A stretch of DNA of 64,000 nt from Caenispirillum salinarum AK4 (GCF_000315795.1 NZ_ANHY01000004.1:62001-126000); one strand, 5' to 3'. Shown: positions 26,942-39,502, counted from the first letter of the stretch. Numbers and translations are program-made. The notes: generated by a model from the sequence alone, not told the origin.

Positions 26942-27730
26942 TCAGCGGGCGTGCCGCGACAGATCGGTGATGGTGGGTGCGTCGCCGCACAGCGCACAGC
27001 CCGGATCGCGCGGCACGCGCACGGTGCGCACCTCGGCGGCCAGCGCGTCCCAGATCATCAGGCGGCCGCTCAGGCTTTCCCCGACGCCCAGGATTTCCTT
27101 CAGCACCTCGGTGGCCTGCAACGACCCCACCACACCCGGCACGGCGCCCAGAACGCCGGCCTGGGCACAGGTGGGGGCGGAGCCGGCGGGCGGGATGTCG
27201 CCGTAGATGCAGCGGTAGCACGGCCCGCCGCGATGGGTGGCAAACGTGCTCACCTGCCCGTCGAAGCGCAGGATGGCGCCGGACACCAGGGTCTTTCCCG
27301 CCAGATGGCAGGCGTCGTTGACCAGGAACCGCGTCTCGAAGTTGTCGGACCCGTCGGCGACGATGTCGTAGCCGTCGATCAGGTCGAGCGCGTTGTCGGC
27401 GGTCAGGCGGGTCTTGTGCGGCACGACGGTCACGTCGGGGTTCAGCGCCCGCAGCCGCGCCGCCGCGCTGTCGACCTTGGGCACGCCGACGCTGCCCGAG
27501 TCGTGCATCACCTGGCGTTGCAGGTTTGACAGGTCGACGGTGTCGTCATCGACGATCCCGAGCGTCCCCACCCCCGCCGCCGCCAGGTACAGCCCCATCG
27601 GCGAGCCGAGGCCGCCGGCGCCGATCAGCAGCACGCGGGCGTTCAGCAGCGCCTCCTGCCCGGCACCGCCCACTTCGCGCAGGATGATGTGGCGGGCGTA
27701 GCGGTTGATCTGCTCGTCGGTGAAGTCCAT
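26942..27730 (-). CDS. moeB: ThiF/MoeB-family adenylyltransferase (molybdopterin-synthase type)
   Basis: The 262-residue E1-like enzyme activates the C-terminus of a small sulfur-carrier protein (MoaD or ThiS) by adenylation. It starts MDFTDEQINRYARHIILREV, the MoeB/ThiF signature, and has the nucleotide loop GAGGLGSP, DDDTVDLSNLQRQ, and two CxxC pairs (CYRC and CALC) for structural zinc. Whether it serves molybdopterin or thiamine synthesis cannot be decided here, because no moaD, moaE or thi gene is adjacent. The start at 27730 is set by the conserved N-terminus. The stop is 7 bases from the convergent ftsK stop. Confidence 0.87.
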   Translation of the reverse strand: MDFTDEQINRYARHIILREVGGAGQEALLNARVLLIGAGGLGSPMGLYLAAAGVGTLGIVDDDTVDLSNLQRQVMHDSGSVGVPKVDSAAARLRALNPDVTVVPHKTRLTADNALDLIDGYDIVADGSDNFETRFLVNDACHLAGKTLVSGAILRFDGQVSTFATHRGGPCYRCIYGDIPPAGSAPTCAQAGVLGAVPGVVGSLQATEVLKEILGVGESLSGRLMIWDALAAEVRTVRVPRDPGCALCGDAPTITDLSRHAR

Positions 27731-27764
27731 GGGGGCAGCCTGCTCTCGACGCTGGAAACGGAAA

Positions 27765-27794
27765 GGCGCCGGCCCGCGACAACGGACCGGCGCC
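27765..27794 (-). terminator. Intrinsic terminator after cysK
   Basis: GGCGCCGG (27765-27772) pairs with CCGGCGCC (27787-27794) over 14 bases. On the minus strand CTTTCC follows the stem. A second hairpin, ATATCACGG-TTCAC-CCGTGATAT (27802-27824), stands between it and the cysK stop. The pair separates cysK from moeB. Confidence 0.65.
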
Positions 27795-27831
27795 CACCGG
27801 AATATCACGGTTCACCCGTGATATGGAGGGG

Positions 27832-28809
<978 letters not shown>

Positions 28810-28840
28810 GGCTAAAACCCCGTTTCCTTGTGTAATACGT

Positions 28841-28874
28841 TCAAGAACCAACGCTCTTGAGTGTATTTATAAGA
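28841..28874 (-). promoter_or_regulatory. Candidate Rrf2 operator and -10 region of cysK
   Basis: TCAAGA (28841-28846) and TCTTGA (28855-28860) form an inverted repeat with an 8-base spacer. On the minus strand TTATAAATACAC stands directly upstream (28872-28861) and could be the -10. A regulator bound here would cover the transcription start. The link to the neighbouring Rrf2 protein is inference. Confidence 0.4.
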
Positions 28875-28975
28875 GGGATTCGCCGACATGCAATCCCCGT
28901 CTCGCGCTCCGCCCCGGGAAATTCCGATGGAGCGGCACGGGAATACCGCACCGACGGCCCGGAACGGCCGCCGCC

Positions 28976-29431
28976 TCAGATGGTGAAGTCCATGGCCTTG
29001 TGGGCTTCGCTCTCCAGCCCCGACTGGAAGGCCTTGGTGCACAGGTCGTCGATGGTGATGGACTCCAGCCGTTCCATGACCTCCTCCTGCAACTCGCCCC
29101 ACAGCGGACGCACCACGTTCACCCCCAGGGGGCTGCCCGGCAGATCCTTGTAGGGGTCTTCCGCCGCCTCCATGGCCTGCACCACGCGCACGATCTCGCC
29201 GACCGTCACCCGCCGCCGCTCGCGCGCGAGGCGGTAGCCGCCCTTGGGGCCACGCACACCGACCAGGATTCCCGACCGCACCAGATGTTGCAGGGTCTGT
29301 TCCAGATAGCGGCGGGGAATGCCCTGGCGGCGGGTGATCTCGCGGCTCTGAACGGGCTCCCCGGCGGCGTGATAGGCGATGTCCAGGACCGCCTCGATGG
29401 CGAACAGCAGTTTCTTGGAAGGGCGGAGCAT
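28976..29431 (-). CDS. Rrf2 family transcriptional regulator
   Basis: The 151-residue protein has the Rrf2 winged helix-turn-helix (residues about 1-75, with SREITRRQGIPRRYLEQTLQ (20 residues) and a GPKGGYRLAR wing). The three-cysteine cluster that binds [2Fe-2S] in IscR is absent: only one Cys is present, near residue 131. It is therefore closer to CymR-type members that sense cysteine metabolism with cysteine synthase as partner. The position 166 bases upstream of cysK supports that role. No strong ribosome-binding site is seen before the ATG. Confidence 0.88.
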   Translation of the reverse strand: MLRPSKKLLFAIEAVLDIAYHAAGEPVQSREITRRQGIPRRYLEQTLQHLVRSGILVGVRGPKGGYRLARERRRVTVGEIVRVVQAMEAAEDPYKDLPGSPLGVNVVRPLWGELQEEVMERLESITIDDLCTKAFQSGLESEAHKAMDFTI

Positions 29432-29483
29432 GTCGTTTTCTCGTCGGTGCGTGGGTCCGGGAAACGGGTCGGGTGCGCGCCAA

Positions 29484-30710
29484 TCAGGCCGGCGCGGCGG
29501 CGGTGGCGGTCAGGGCATGGGCGATGCGGTCGGCCAGGCGGGCGGCGGCGTCCGCCTTGTCCAGCGTCGGCCAGTCTTCCATGCCGTCGGCGGTGATGAG
29601 GTGCAGCGTGTTGCGGTCGCCGCCGAAGGTGCCGGTGGCCGGCGAGACGTCGTTGGCGAGAATCCAGTCGCAGCCCTTGCGGGCGCGCTTGGCGGCGGCG
29701 TGGTCGAGCACGTTCTCCGTCTCGGCGGCGAAGCCCACCACCAGTGCCGGACGCTCGGGGCCGGCGGCCGACAGGGTCGCCAGAATGTCCGGGTTCTCGG
29801 TGAAGGACAGGGACGGCGCCGCACCTTCGGCGGTCTTCTTGATCTTCTGGCCGGCCGCCTCCACACGCCAGTCCGCCACGGCGGCGGCGCAGACGGCGAC
29901 GTCGGCGGGCAGCGCGGCACGGCAGGCCTCCAGCATCTCGCGCGCGCTTTCCACCCTGATGACGCGCACGCCGTCCGGGTCGTCCAGGGCGACGGGGCCG
30001 GAGACCAGCGTCACCTCGGCGCCCAGCGCGGTCAATGCGGCGGCGATGGCGTGGCCCTGCTTGCCCGAGGAGCGGTTGGCGATATAGCGCACCGGATCAA
30101 TGGCCTCGTGCGTCGGGCCGCTGGTCACCAGCGCGCGGCGGCCGGCGAGCGGCCCCGGCGCGGCGGCCCGGGCGAAGAAGCCTTCCACGGCGGTTATGAT
30201 CTCCGGCACCTCGGCCATGCGTCCCGCGCCGGTCTCGCCGCAGGCGAGGTCGCCGGCGTTGGGGCCGACGGTCAGAATGCCGCGGCTTTTCAACGTGTGC
30301 AGATTGGCCTGCGTCGCGGCGTGCGACCACATGAAGGTGTTCATGGCCGGGGCGAGGAGGACCGGCTTGTCGGTCGCCAGAAGGGCCGTCGTCGCCAGGT
30401 CGTCGGCCATGCCGGCGGCCATCTTCGCCATCAAATCGGCCGTGGCGGGGGCGACCAACACCAGGTCGGCCTCTCGCGACAGTCGGATGTGCCCCATCTC
30501 CGCCTCGTCGGTCAGGCTGAACAGGTCCTGATAGACCTTTTCTTCCGACAATGCTGCGACGGACAGCGGCGTGACGAACTGGGCGCCGCCCTTCGTCAGG
30601 ATGCAGCGCACGGCGGCGCCGCGGTCGCGCAGGCGGCGGATCAGTTCCAGCGACTTGTAGGCAGCGATGCCGCCGGAAATGATGAGCAGGATGCGGCGCC
30701 CGTCGAGCAT
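29484..30710 (-). CDS. coaBC: Bifunctional phosphopantothenoylcysteine decarboxylase / phosphopantothenate-cysteine ligase
   Basis: CoaBC carries out two successive steps of coenzyme A synthesis: coupling of 4'-phosphopantothenate to cysteine (C-terminal CoaB) and decarboxylation of the product (N-terminal CoaC, FMN). In the 408-residue product CoaC has His74 (MGHIRLS), the PAMNTFMW segment and a flexible-flap Cys in GDLACGETGAGRM. CoaB has SGPTHEAIDPVRYIANRSSG (20 residues) and KIKK. The start MLDGRRILL at 30710 is the conserved beginning; the ribosome-binding site is weak. It stands upstream of the Rrf2-cysK pair on the same strand. Confidence 0.95.
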   Translation of the reverse strand: MLDGRRILLIISGGIAAYKSLELIRRLRDRGAAVRCILTKGGAQFVTPLSVAALSEEKVYQDLFSLTDEAEMGHIRLSREADLVLVAPATADLMAKMAAGMADDLATTALLATDKPVLLAPAMNTFMWSHAATQANLHTLKSRGILTVGPNAGDLACGETGAGRMAEVPEIITAVEGFFARAAAPGPLAGRRALVTSGPTHEAIDPVRYIANRSSGKQGHAIAAALTALGAEVTLVSGPVALDDPDGVRVIRVESAREMLEACRAALPADVAVCAAAVADWRVEAAGQKIKKTAEGAAPSLSFTENPDILATLSAAGPERPALVVGFAAETENVLDHAAAKRARKGCDWILANDVSPATGTFGGDRNTLHLITADGMEDWPTLDKADAAARLADRIAHALTATAAAPA

Positions 30711-30836
30711 GTGCGCGGTCCGTCCATTATTTTCACGAAATGCAGGTGTGTTTAACCTAGCGATTACCGCACTGCTCCGCAAGATACTCCGTGCCTGCGC
30801 TGTGGAATTTTCATCCCGGTGGAGACGCGCCGTCCG

Positions 30837-31691
30837 TCAGCCCCGCCCGCCCAGGCCCAGCAGCCGTTTCAGGCGCTGACCCAGGCTCGGCCGGTCACCG
30901 GCCAGCGCGGCGATGTCGTGGATGGCCGCGGCGTCGCGGCAGAAGGCGCGGTAGCCGTCGCCGACCGCCAGCGGCACGCCGACCGCCGCCGCGTAGTCCT
31001 CCAGCGTGCCGCCGCCCTGGCGGTGGGCCCACAGCGCGAAGGAGATTTCCTGCCCCCACCAGCCGGCTTCCCCGGGCTGCAGGGCCGCCGCCAGGGCCGC
31101 GGTCTGGGCGGGGGCCCCGGCGTCAGGATAGGTGGGCCAGATGTCGGCATAGAGCACGTCGGGCCGCGCCCCGGCCAGCACCGTGCGCAGGTGCTCGGGC
31201 GTGGCGGCATCCAGGGCGTCGGCCTCGACCAGCGTGATCTTCTCGCGCCCCTTCCAGGCGTCGAGATCCGTCGCCGCGCGCAGGACCGCCTGCACATCGG
31301 GCGCGTTGTCGACCACCACCACGCGCTCCACTTCCGGCTTCGCGGCGGCGGCGTGGACGTACATGCCCATGCCCAGACCGAAGACCACCACCGTGCCCCG
31401 CGCCCGGTGAACGTGCCAGGCGTGGCTTTCCTGCTCCATCACGCCGGTGGACATCCAGGGCACGCGGTCCCGGTAGAGCACCCAGCGCACCGGCTCCACC
31501 ACCGCGCGGGTGACATACCCGTGGGCCAGGCTGCCGCGATGGCGCTCCAGCCGCCAGGGGCCGACTCGGGCGGGGCGGTAGTCGGGCAGAGGAAACAGGC
31601 CGAAGCCGTACAGCGCCCGCATGTCGCGGGCGGCATCCAGGCTGTAGGGCCGGGGCGTGGCGGCGGCGGATGTGGCGCGGTCGGCAGTCAT
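30837..31691 (-). CDS. Spermidine-synthase-like / SAM-dependent methyltransferase-fold protein
   Basis: The 284-residue soluble protein contains a nucleotide-binding motif VVVFGLGMGMYVHAAAA, then VERVVVVDNAPDV and LVEADALD, which together form the motif I-III layout of class I SAM-dependent methyltransferases or spermidine synthases. The N-terminal 90 residues (YGFGLFPLPDYRP, ESHAWHVHRARG) are unfamiliar. Substrate and reaction are unknown. The start is uncertain: ATG 31691 is given, and a TTG at 31703 is in frame; neither has a good ribosome-binding site. It follows the LuxR-type regulator on the same strand. Confidence 0.7.
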   Translation of the reverse strand: MTADRATSAAATPRPYSLDAARDMRALYGFGLFPLPDYRPARVGPWRLERHRGSLAHGYVTRAVVEPVRWVLYRDRVPWMSTGVMEQESHAWHVHRARGTVVVFGLGMGMYVHAAAAKPEVERVVVVDNAPDVQAVLRAATDLDAWKGREKITLVEADALDAATPEHLRTVLAGARPDVLYADIWPTYPDAGAPAQTAALAAALQPGEAGWWGQEISFALWAHRQGGGTLEDYAAAVGVPLAVGDGYRAFCRDAAAIHDIAALAGDRPSLGQRLKRLLGLGGRG

Positions 31692-31734
31692 GGCGCGTGT
31701 CAACGTAGCACAGCCGCGCCGCCGGGTAAGCCGC

Positions 31735-32427
31735 TCAGGGCTGGTGGGGCGCGCGGGCGCTCCAGCCGCTTTCCATGATGATGCGGATGGCCTGGCTGCG
31801 ATTGGCGGCGCCCAGCTTGCGATAGATCTTGCGGGTGTGGACCTTGATGGTCACCTCCTGCAACCCAAGCTCGCGCGCGATAACCTTGTTGGTGGCGCCG
31901 TCGACCATCATGGAGACGATGTGCGTCTCGCGGTCGTCCAGCTTGGCCAGCGGGTTGTCGCCGCCGGCGTCGGACCCTGCGGCCGCGCCGCCCCCGCCCG
32001 CCGGGTCCTCGGCGGCGGCGGCGCGCGGCGGTGCGTTGAAGGCGAACGAGGGGAAATAGCGCTCGCCCGACAGCACCAGGCGCAGGGCGTTGACCATGGC
32101 GGTGGCGTTGAGCGTCTTGGGGATGTAGCCCGACGCGCCGGCCTCGGCGGCGGCGTGGACGTCATCGGCGTCGATGGAACCGGTCAGGATCACCACCGGC
32201 GCATCCGGCGCCGCCTCGCGCATGCGGGCCATGCCCGCCATGCGGTTCATGCCCGGCATGTTCAGATCCAGCAGCACCAGATCCACCGGACCGTCCGCCT
32301 GCACGCGCGACACCGCGTCGTCCAGGGTTTCGGCCTCGAGGATGGTCACCTGGTCGCCCAGGGTGCCGATGAATGGAGACAGACCCTGCCGCACCAGGGT
32401 GTGGTCATCGGCCAACAGAACTTTCAT
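31735..32427 (-). CDS. LuxR/NarL-type response regulator
   Basis: This 230-residue regulator has a receiver domain with phospho-acceptor Asp54 (LVLLDLNMPG) and Lys in YIPKTL, a linker of about 35 residues rich in Ala/Gly, and a C-terminal LuxR helix-turn-helix (residues about 165-225: DRETHIVSMMVDGATNKVIA, 20 residues, then VKVHTRKIYRKLGAANRSQA in the related form IKVHTRKIYRKLGAANRSQA). It follows the hybrid kinase at 32531 on the same strand, so that kinase is the likely partner. MKVLLADDHT is the conserved start; an in-frame ATG lies 18 bases upstream. Confidence 0.9.
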   Translation of the reverse strand: MKVLLADDHTLVRQGLSPFIGTLGDQVTILEAETLDDAVSRVQADGPVDLVLLDLNMPGMNRMAGMARMREAAPDAPVVILTGSIDADDVHAAAEAGASGYIPKTLNATAMVNALRLVLSGERYFPSFAFNAPPRAAAAEDPAGGGGAAAGSDAGGDNPLAKLDDRETHIVSMMVDGATNKVIARELGLQEVTIKVHTRKIYRKLGAANRSQAIRIIMESGWSARAPHQP

Positions 32428-32530
32428 TACACGCGCGCCCCGCATTCCCCACTTGGCGTAGTCCTGCCACTATAGGCGGCGGGACGCGCCACAAGCAAGA
32501 AAAGCCTTTACAGCCCTGCCGTGTGAAAAG

Positions 32531-35500
32531 TCACAAGGTCGCCGTGAACAAAGTATCCACCAAGTCGGCCACACGTTGCAGGCTGACGGGTTTTCGCAGG
32601 ACGGCGGCAACCTGATCGTCGGTCTCCAGTCCCCGCGCCTCGCGCGCCCCGATATGACCTGTGACGACCACAACCGGTAGCTCGGGGACATGCTTGCGCA
32701 GGCCGGCGATGAGATTGCGGCCGTCGCAGCCGGGCATCCGCATGTCGGTGACCAGCACGTCTGCGGGGTCGTCCATGAAGATGTCGATGGCCGCCAGCCC
32801 GTCGTGCGCCACGGACACCCGGTGCCCCCGCGCCCGCAGATAGTCGGCCATGAGGCCGGCGGCCTCGCGCTCGTCGTCGGCGACCAGCACATGGGCGACC
32901 AGGGCCGATGCCTCCTCGTCCTCGTCGGCCTCCGGCGCATACGCGGACGCGGGCGCGGGTGCGGTATCGACCATGGCGCCGGCCACGGGCGCGGTGACAG
33001 GTGCGGCAGCCTGGCGGGCGGCGGGGCGGAGGGCATCGCAGCCGCAAGGGTCCTCGGCCGATCCGTCGCGGGGCAGGCTTACGGTGAACACCGCGCCGCC
33101 GTCCGCGGACGGCGCTTCCAGGCCGATGCGCCCGCCCATGGCGCGGATCAGCCCGTCGCTGATCGACAGGCCCAGGCCGGTGCCGATGCCGGCGGCCTTG
33201 CTGGTGACGAAGGGGTCGAACAGCCGCTCGCGCAGGGCCTCTGGCACGCCGACGCCGGTGTCGGCGACGCGGATGACGATGGCCGCGCCCTCGGCCGCGC
33301 AGGACACCCGCACCTCCGGCCGCCAGGAAGCGCCGTCCGCGCCCGCCGACAGGCGTTCCAGTACGGCGTCGCGGGCGTTGGTCAGCAGGTTGAGCACCAC
33401 CTGCTCCAGTTGCACCGGCCGGCCGCGGACGCAGGCGGTTTCCGCCTCGGGCAGGTCCACCGTCACGGTGATCCCGTCGCCCCGCAGGCCGTGGTCGATC
33501 ATGGCCAGCGCCGCCCGCACGGCCTCGACGGCGTCGAAGCGTTCCTCGGGGCCGGTGTCGCGGCGGGTGAAGACGCGCATGTGGTCGATGATCTCGCCCA
33601 TGCGCCCGGCCTGGGCGGCGATCAGTTCCAGCCGGTCGCGGTCGGCGGCGGATGCGGCGGCAGTGCCGTCGTGTCCGTGCCCCGGTGCGGCGCCGGGCTT
33701 GGCGGGGCCTGCGGCGTCCAAGCCGAGCAGCCCGGCCTCGGCGGCCATGCGGATGATGTTCATGGGCTGGGCCAGTTCATGCGCCATGCCGGCGGCCAGT
33801 TCGCCCAGCGTGGCCAGCTTGGCGGACTGGGCGACGCTGGCCTGCTCGGCCTTGCGGGCGGTGACGTCGCGCAGCACCGTGTGCAGGCACAGCCGTCCCT
33901 CGAAGGTGACCGGCGAGGTCATCACCTCGCAGATCATGCGGCCGCCGTCGGCGCGCTTCAGCGCCATTTCCACCGGTGGCAGGGGGCGCGGCGCCTTTCC
34001 GAATTCCTGCATACGGGCGATGGCGGCGGTGCGGTCGGCGTCGTCGACAATGTCGAAGATGCACCGTCCGACCACCGATTCGCCGTAGCTTTCGCCAAAC
34101 AGAACCTGCGCCGCCCGGGCGTTGGCCAGCACGATACGGCCCCGGTCGTGCGCCAGGATCAGATCGGGCGCGCTTTCCACCAGCGCGCGGAAGCGTTCCT
34201 CGCTCTCCCGCAGGCGGCGGCGGGCGAGGCGCTGATCCGTGACGTCGCGGATCATGATGTGGGTCGCCGGCCGGCCGCCATAGGCGATGGGCCCGACCAC
34301 CACCTCGGCCACCAGTTCGCCGCCCCCCAGCCGCCGCACGCGCACTTCGGCGACGCCCACCGCGCCGTCGGTGGTGGCGTCGGACAGGCGGCGCCGCACC
34401 TCGTCGCGATCCTCGGGATGCACATGGTCGATCAGCGGGACGGCCAGCAGTTCCTCCATGCCGTCGGCCCCGAAAAGGTCGACGGCGCGCGAGTTGGCGT
34501 AGAGGACCGTCCCGCGCGCCTCCACCACGATGGCCTCGGGCGCCAGTTCCACAAGATTGCGGAAGCGTTCTTCGCTCTGGCGCTTGACCGACAGCTGGGT
34601 CTCGCTGCTGATGAGCGCCGCCTCGTGCCGGCTGAGGCGCTCCCCCAGTGTGTCCAGGGCCCGTTCCAGGTCCGCCAGTTCGGCCGTACCGGCATAGGGC
34701 GGACCGATGCGCGACGGCGTGCCGCCCCCCTGCAGGGCGGCGGCCGCGTCCGACAGCCGCGCGACGGGGCGGGCGACCATCGCTCGCGCGGCCAGCCCGG
34801 CCAGCAGCAGCCCCGCCAGCAGCGCCAGCGCGATGCCGCCGCCGGAGCGCAGCAGTGCCGCATCGGCATCGGCGGTCACGGCGGTGCGGTCGAAGGCCAC
34901 GCCCACCGCCAGCCCGCCGTCGGCCGGCGCCTGGGCCAGCAGCATGGGGCGTCCGTCCAGCGTCACCGGCAGGGCGCCGCCCTGGGAACCGGGCGCGACG
35001 TCCAGAACGCTGCCGGCCAGGGCGGGGCGGCGGGGGACCGTGGCGACCACATGGCCGGCACCGTCGGTCACCACGACCAGCGCATTCTCGGCGGGCAGCA
35101 GGGCCGCAAGGCGCGGACTCAGCCACGCCGGATCGAGCAGCGCCGCCACGGCACCACCATCGGGCGTGACATGAGCCAGCGGCACCAGCGGGCGCCCGTC
35201 CGCCGGACCGGCGGCGGCGGCCGTTGCCGGCAGCCCCGGGCCGGTCGCCAACCCTCCCTCGGCACGGGCGCGCTCGGCGGCGATCCGCAGGGGCCGCGCC
35301 TGTCCCGCCGCGGCGGTGGAACACAGCGTGGCAAGGTCGGCGGAAAAGCGGGTAACGGCGGCCAGCAGGCCGGGTCGGGCCGCGGGCCCGGCGGCGGCGG
35401 GACCACAGGCTTCGGCGGCGGCTCCGGGCGCCGAGGCCAGGGCCGCGAGCGCGCGGCGGCCGTCCTCCACCGCCAGGCGATGCTGGGCGGACAGGGCGCG

Positions 35501-35806
35501 GGCGAGGTCGAGGCCGTCATCGACGGCGCCGGAAACCACGTCCCCTCGCGCCTCAAGCCCTTGCCACAGCGCGAGTCCCGCCGCCGGTACGGTCGCCAGG
35601 ACCGCCACCAGGGCCAGCCGGACCACGAGGCGGCGGTGCGGCGGCGCCCGGCGCGCGGGACCCCGCCCCGGCCCCGAGGCCGCCGCGGCCGACTCCCGCC
35701 AGGCGCCGGGCGCGGACTCGTGTGACAGCACGGCGGCGACGGTGGCTGTGCCAGCGCCGACGCGGTTCGAGGCCGGTCCCCGGCTCGAGCTGTCCACCTG
35801 CGTCAT
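32531..35806 (-). CDS. Membrane-bound hybrid sensor histidine kinase with two PAS domains
   Basis: The 1091-residue product has a first membrane segment (about 47-68), a periplasmic sensor region of about 250 residues with a double-Cache-like layout, a second membrane segment (about 318-340), a HAMP-like linker, two PAS domains (about 405-520 and 530-650), a HisKA H-box MAHELAQP with His676, a HATPase domain and a C-terminal receiver with Asp1021 (VLVTDMRMPG). MAHELAQP is the H-box of the NtrB-like/HPK4 class. I chose ATG 35806, with GGGGAAGGGG upstream; the longer frame runs into the next kinase gene. Its sensor resembles that of the kinase encoded at 35976-38210. Confidence 0.88.
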   Translation of the reverse strand: MTQVDSSSRGPASNRVGAGTATVAAVLSHESAPGAWRESAAAASGPGRGPARRAPPHRRLVVRLALVAVLATVPAAGLALWQGLEARGDVVSGAVDDGLDLARALSAQHRLAVEDGRRALAALASAPGAAAEACGPAAAGPAARPGLLAAVTRFSADLATLCSTAAAGQARPLRIAAERARAEGGLATGPGLPATAAAAGPADGRPLVPLAHVTPDGGAVAALLDPAWLSPRLAALLPAENALVVVTDGAGHVVATVPRRPALAGSVLDVAPGSQGGALPVTLDGRPMLLAQAPADGGLAVGVAFDRTAVTADADAALLRSGGGIALALLAGLLLAGLAARAMVARPVARLSDAAAALQGGGTPSRIGPPYAGTAELADLERALDTLGERLSRHEAALISSETQLSVKRQSEERFRNLVELAPEAIVVEARGTVLYANSRAVDLFGADGMEELLAVPLIDHVHPEDRDEVRRRLSDATTDGAVGVAEVRVRRLGGGELVAEVVVGPIAYGGRPATHIMIRDVTDQRLARRRLRESEERFRALVESAPDLILAHDRGRIVLANARAAQVLFGESYGESVVGRCIFDIVDDADRTAAIARMQEFGKAPRPLPPVEMALKRADGGRMICEVMTSPVTFEGRLCLHTVLRDVTARKAEQASVAQSAKLATLGELAAGMAHELAQPMNIIRMAAEAGLLGLDAAGPAKPGAAPGHGHDGTAAASAADRDRLELIAAQAGRMGEIIDHMRVFTRRDTGPEERFDAVEAVRAALAMIDHGLRGDGITVTVDLPEAETACVRGRPVQLEQVVLNLLTNARDAVLERLSAGADGASWRPEVRVSCAAEGAAIVIRVADTGVGVPEALRERLFDPFVTSKAAGIGTGLGLSISDGLIRAMGGRIGLEAPSADGGAVFTVSLPRDGSAEDPCGCDALRPAARQAAAPVTAPVAGAMVDTAPAPASAYAPEADEDEEASALVAHVLVADDEREAAGLMADYLRARGHRVSVAHDGLAAIDIFMDDPADVLVTDMRMPGCDGRNLIAGLRKHVPELPVVVVTGHIGAREARGLETDDQVAAVLRKPVSLQRVADLVDTLFTATL

Positions 35807-35975
35807 CGTGTGGTTGGTCCCCTTCCCCCCGACGGGCGCGTCCGGCTGGACGTCTCCCTGCCCTCCAGTGTAGAGGCCCGGCGTCCCGGGTGCAGGGGGT
35901 GCAACCGGGTCGCGGGCGAGAAGAAAGTATATCGGCGGCCGGTCGCCCCAAGCGCAAGGGTATATGCGCCGCGTC

Positions 35976-38210
<2,235 letters not shown>

Positions 38211-38291
38211 CGAGCAGGGCCTGAGCGGGCTAATCCTTGAGAGGTATAGTCTGGAACTTTAGTACACCCCGATCAAGAACGGAGGTGACGG

Positions 38292-39152
38292 ATGTCACGC
38301 ATGGCGGTCATCGGCGGCTTGAATCTGGACGAGGTCGTGTACCTCGACGGGCCTCTTCTGCCGGGCGGCCGCATGCGCGCGCGGGAACGCGAGCACCGGG
38401 TCGGCGGCGGCGGCGCCAACACGGCCGTCGCCCTGGCCCTGGCCGGCCACGCCGTGCGGCTGTGGGGCGCGGTGGGCGACGACGACGCCGGCCGCCGCAT
38501 CCTCGCCGTGCTGGCCGGGCACGGCATCGACGCCTCGGGCGTGGCGCGGCGTGCCGGGCCGACGCCCTGCCCCCTGATCCTGGTCGACGCCGCCGGCGAG
38601 CGCACCATCATCAAGGTCGAGCAGCCCTTGAGCATCCGCCTCGACCCACCGGTCGCCGCCGACCTCTCGGGCGTGGCGGGGATGTGGGTGAACGCCTTCA
38701 CGCCGACGCTCGCCGACCCCATGGCCGCGGCGGTGGCGGCGCGCCGGACGCTGGTCTGCGCCCACCTGCCGCCGCCGCCCATCGACCACTGGCCGGCGCA
38801 TGTGATGGTGGCCTCGGGCCTCGACCCCCGCGACGCGCTGGCCCGCGCCCAGGCGCTGGCCGGCGACGCCCTGCGCTGGGTGGTGGTGACCGAAGGCGCC
38901 CGCGGCGCCGTCGCGCTGCATGTCGGCGGCGACCGCGTGACCGTGCCCGCGGCCCCCGCCCGCGCCGTCGACACCACGGGGGCCGGCGATGCCTTCACCG
39001 CAGGGCTGATGCACGGACTGACGGCCCGCCGCCTGCCCATGGACCGTGCGCTCTCGCTGGCCTGCCGCTTCGGGGCGGCGGCGGTGGAGCATGCGGCGTC
39101 CCTCCCGCCCGAGCGCCTGCGGAGCCTGGCGGCGGCGCACGTCGGGGCGTGA
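38292..39152 (+). CDS. PfkB-family carbohydrate kinase
   Basis: The 286-residue ribokinase-fold enzyme has the two PfkB signatures: an N-terminal glycine motif (REHRVGGGGANTAVALALAG) and the C-terminal DTTGAGDAFTAGLMHGL segment with the catalytic Asp. ATP is the likely phosphate donor. The sugar or nucleoside substrate cannot be told from sequence; the family includes ribokinase, fructokinase and adenosine kinase types. GGAGG precedes the ATG. It is divergent from the kinase block and followed by the DUF1178 gene. Confidence 0.88.
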   Translation: MSRMAVIGGLNLDEVVYLDGPLLPGGRMRAREREHRVGGGGANTAVALALAGHAVRLWGAVGDDDAGRRILAVLAGHGIDASGVARRAGPTPCPLILVDAAGERTIIKVEQPLSIRLDPPVAADLSGVAGMWVNAFTPTLADPMAAAVAARRTLVCAHLPPPPIDHWPAHVMVASGLDPRDALARAQALAGDALRWVVVTEGARGAVALHVGGDRVTVPAAPARAVDTTGAGDAFTAGLMHGLTARRLPMDRALSLACRFGAAAVEHAASLPPERLRSLAAAHVGA

Positions 39153-39231
39153 CCGGCGATCGGCCGTTTCCGTCGCGGCGGCCCTGCGTTATATGGAGAC
39201 GCATCCTGATTGCGACGGAGGATTAAAGGGG

Positions 39232-39492
39232 ATGATCCGCTATTCACTGCGCTGCGCCGACGACGGCCACGTCTTCGAGCAGTGGTTCGACAACTATGCC
39301 CATTACGAGGCCCAGGCCGCCGAGGGCGCGCTGGCCTGCCCGTCCTGCGGCTCCTCCAAGGTGTCCAAGATGCTGGCCGCGCCCGCGCTGGGTGCCTCCA
39401 CCATCACCCATCGCCCGGCCCCGGCACCCGCCTGCGCCTCGGGCGGCTGCGCTGCGCCGGCGGCCGGCACCTGCCCCGCCATGGCGGACTGA
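39232..39492 (+). CDS. DUF1178 family zinc-ribbon protein (short form)
   Basis: The 86-residue product starts MIRYSLRCADDGHVFEQWF and has a second half with LACPSCGSSKVSKMLAAPA. The two Cys motifs fit a small zinc ribbon related to FmdB, and the pattern matches DUF1178. Most members are nearer 150 residues, so this is a shortened version that ends in an Ala/Pro/Cys-rich tail (CASGGCAAPAAGTC). Function is unknown. GGAGG and AGGGG stand upstream of the ATG. The membrane protein gene begins 10 bases downstream. Confidence 0.82.
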   Translation: MIRYSLRCADDGHVFEQWFDNYAHYEAQAAEGALACPSCGSSKVSKMLAAPALGASTITHRPAPAPACASGGCAAPAAGTCPAMAD

Positions 39493-39502
39493 CCGGGACG
39501 AC

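Noticed and set aside
32690-35725. Long plus-strand frame opposite the hybrid kinase
   Set aside because: Glycine/histidine/glutamine-rich translation without domains; the kinase on the other strand has all its motifs.
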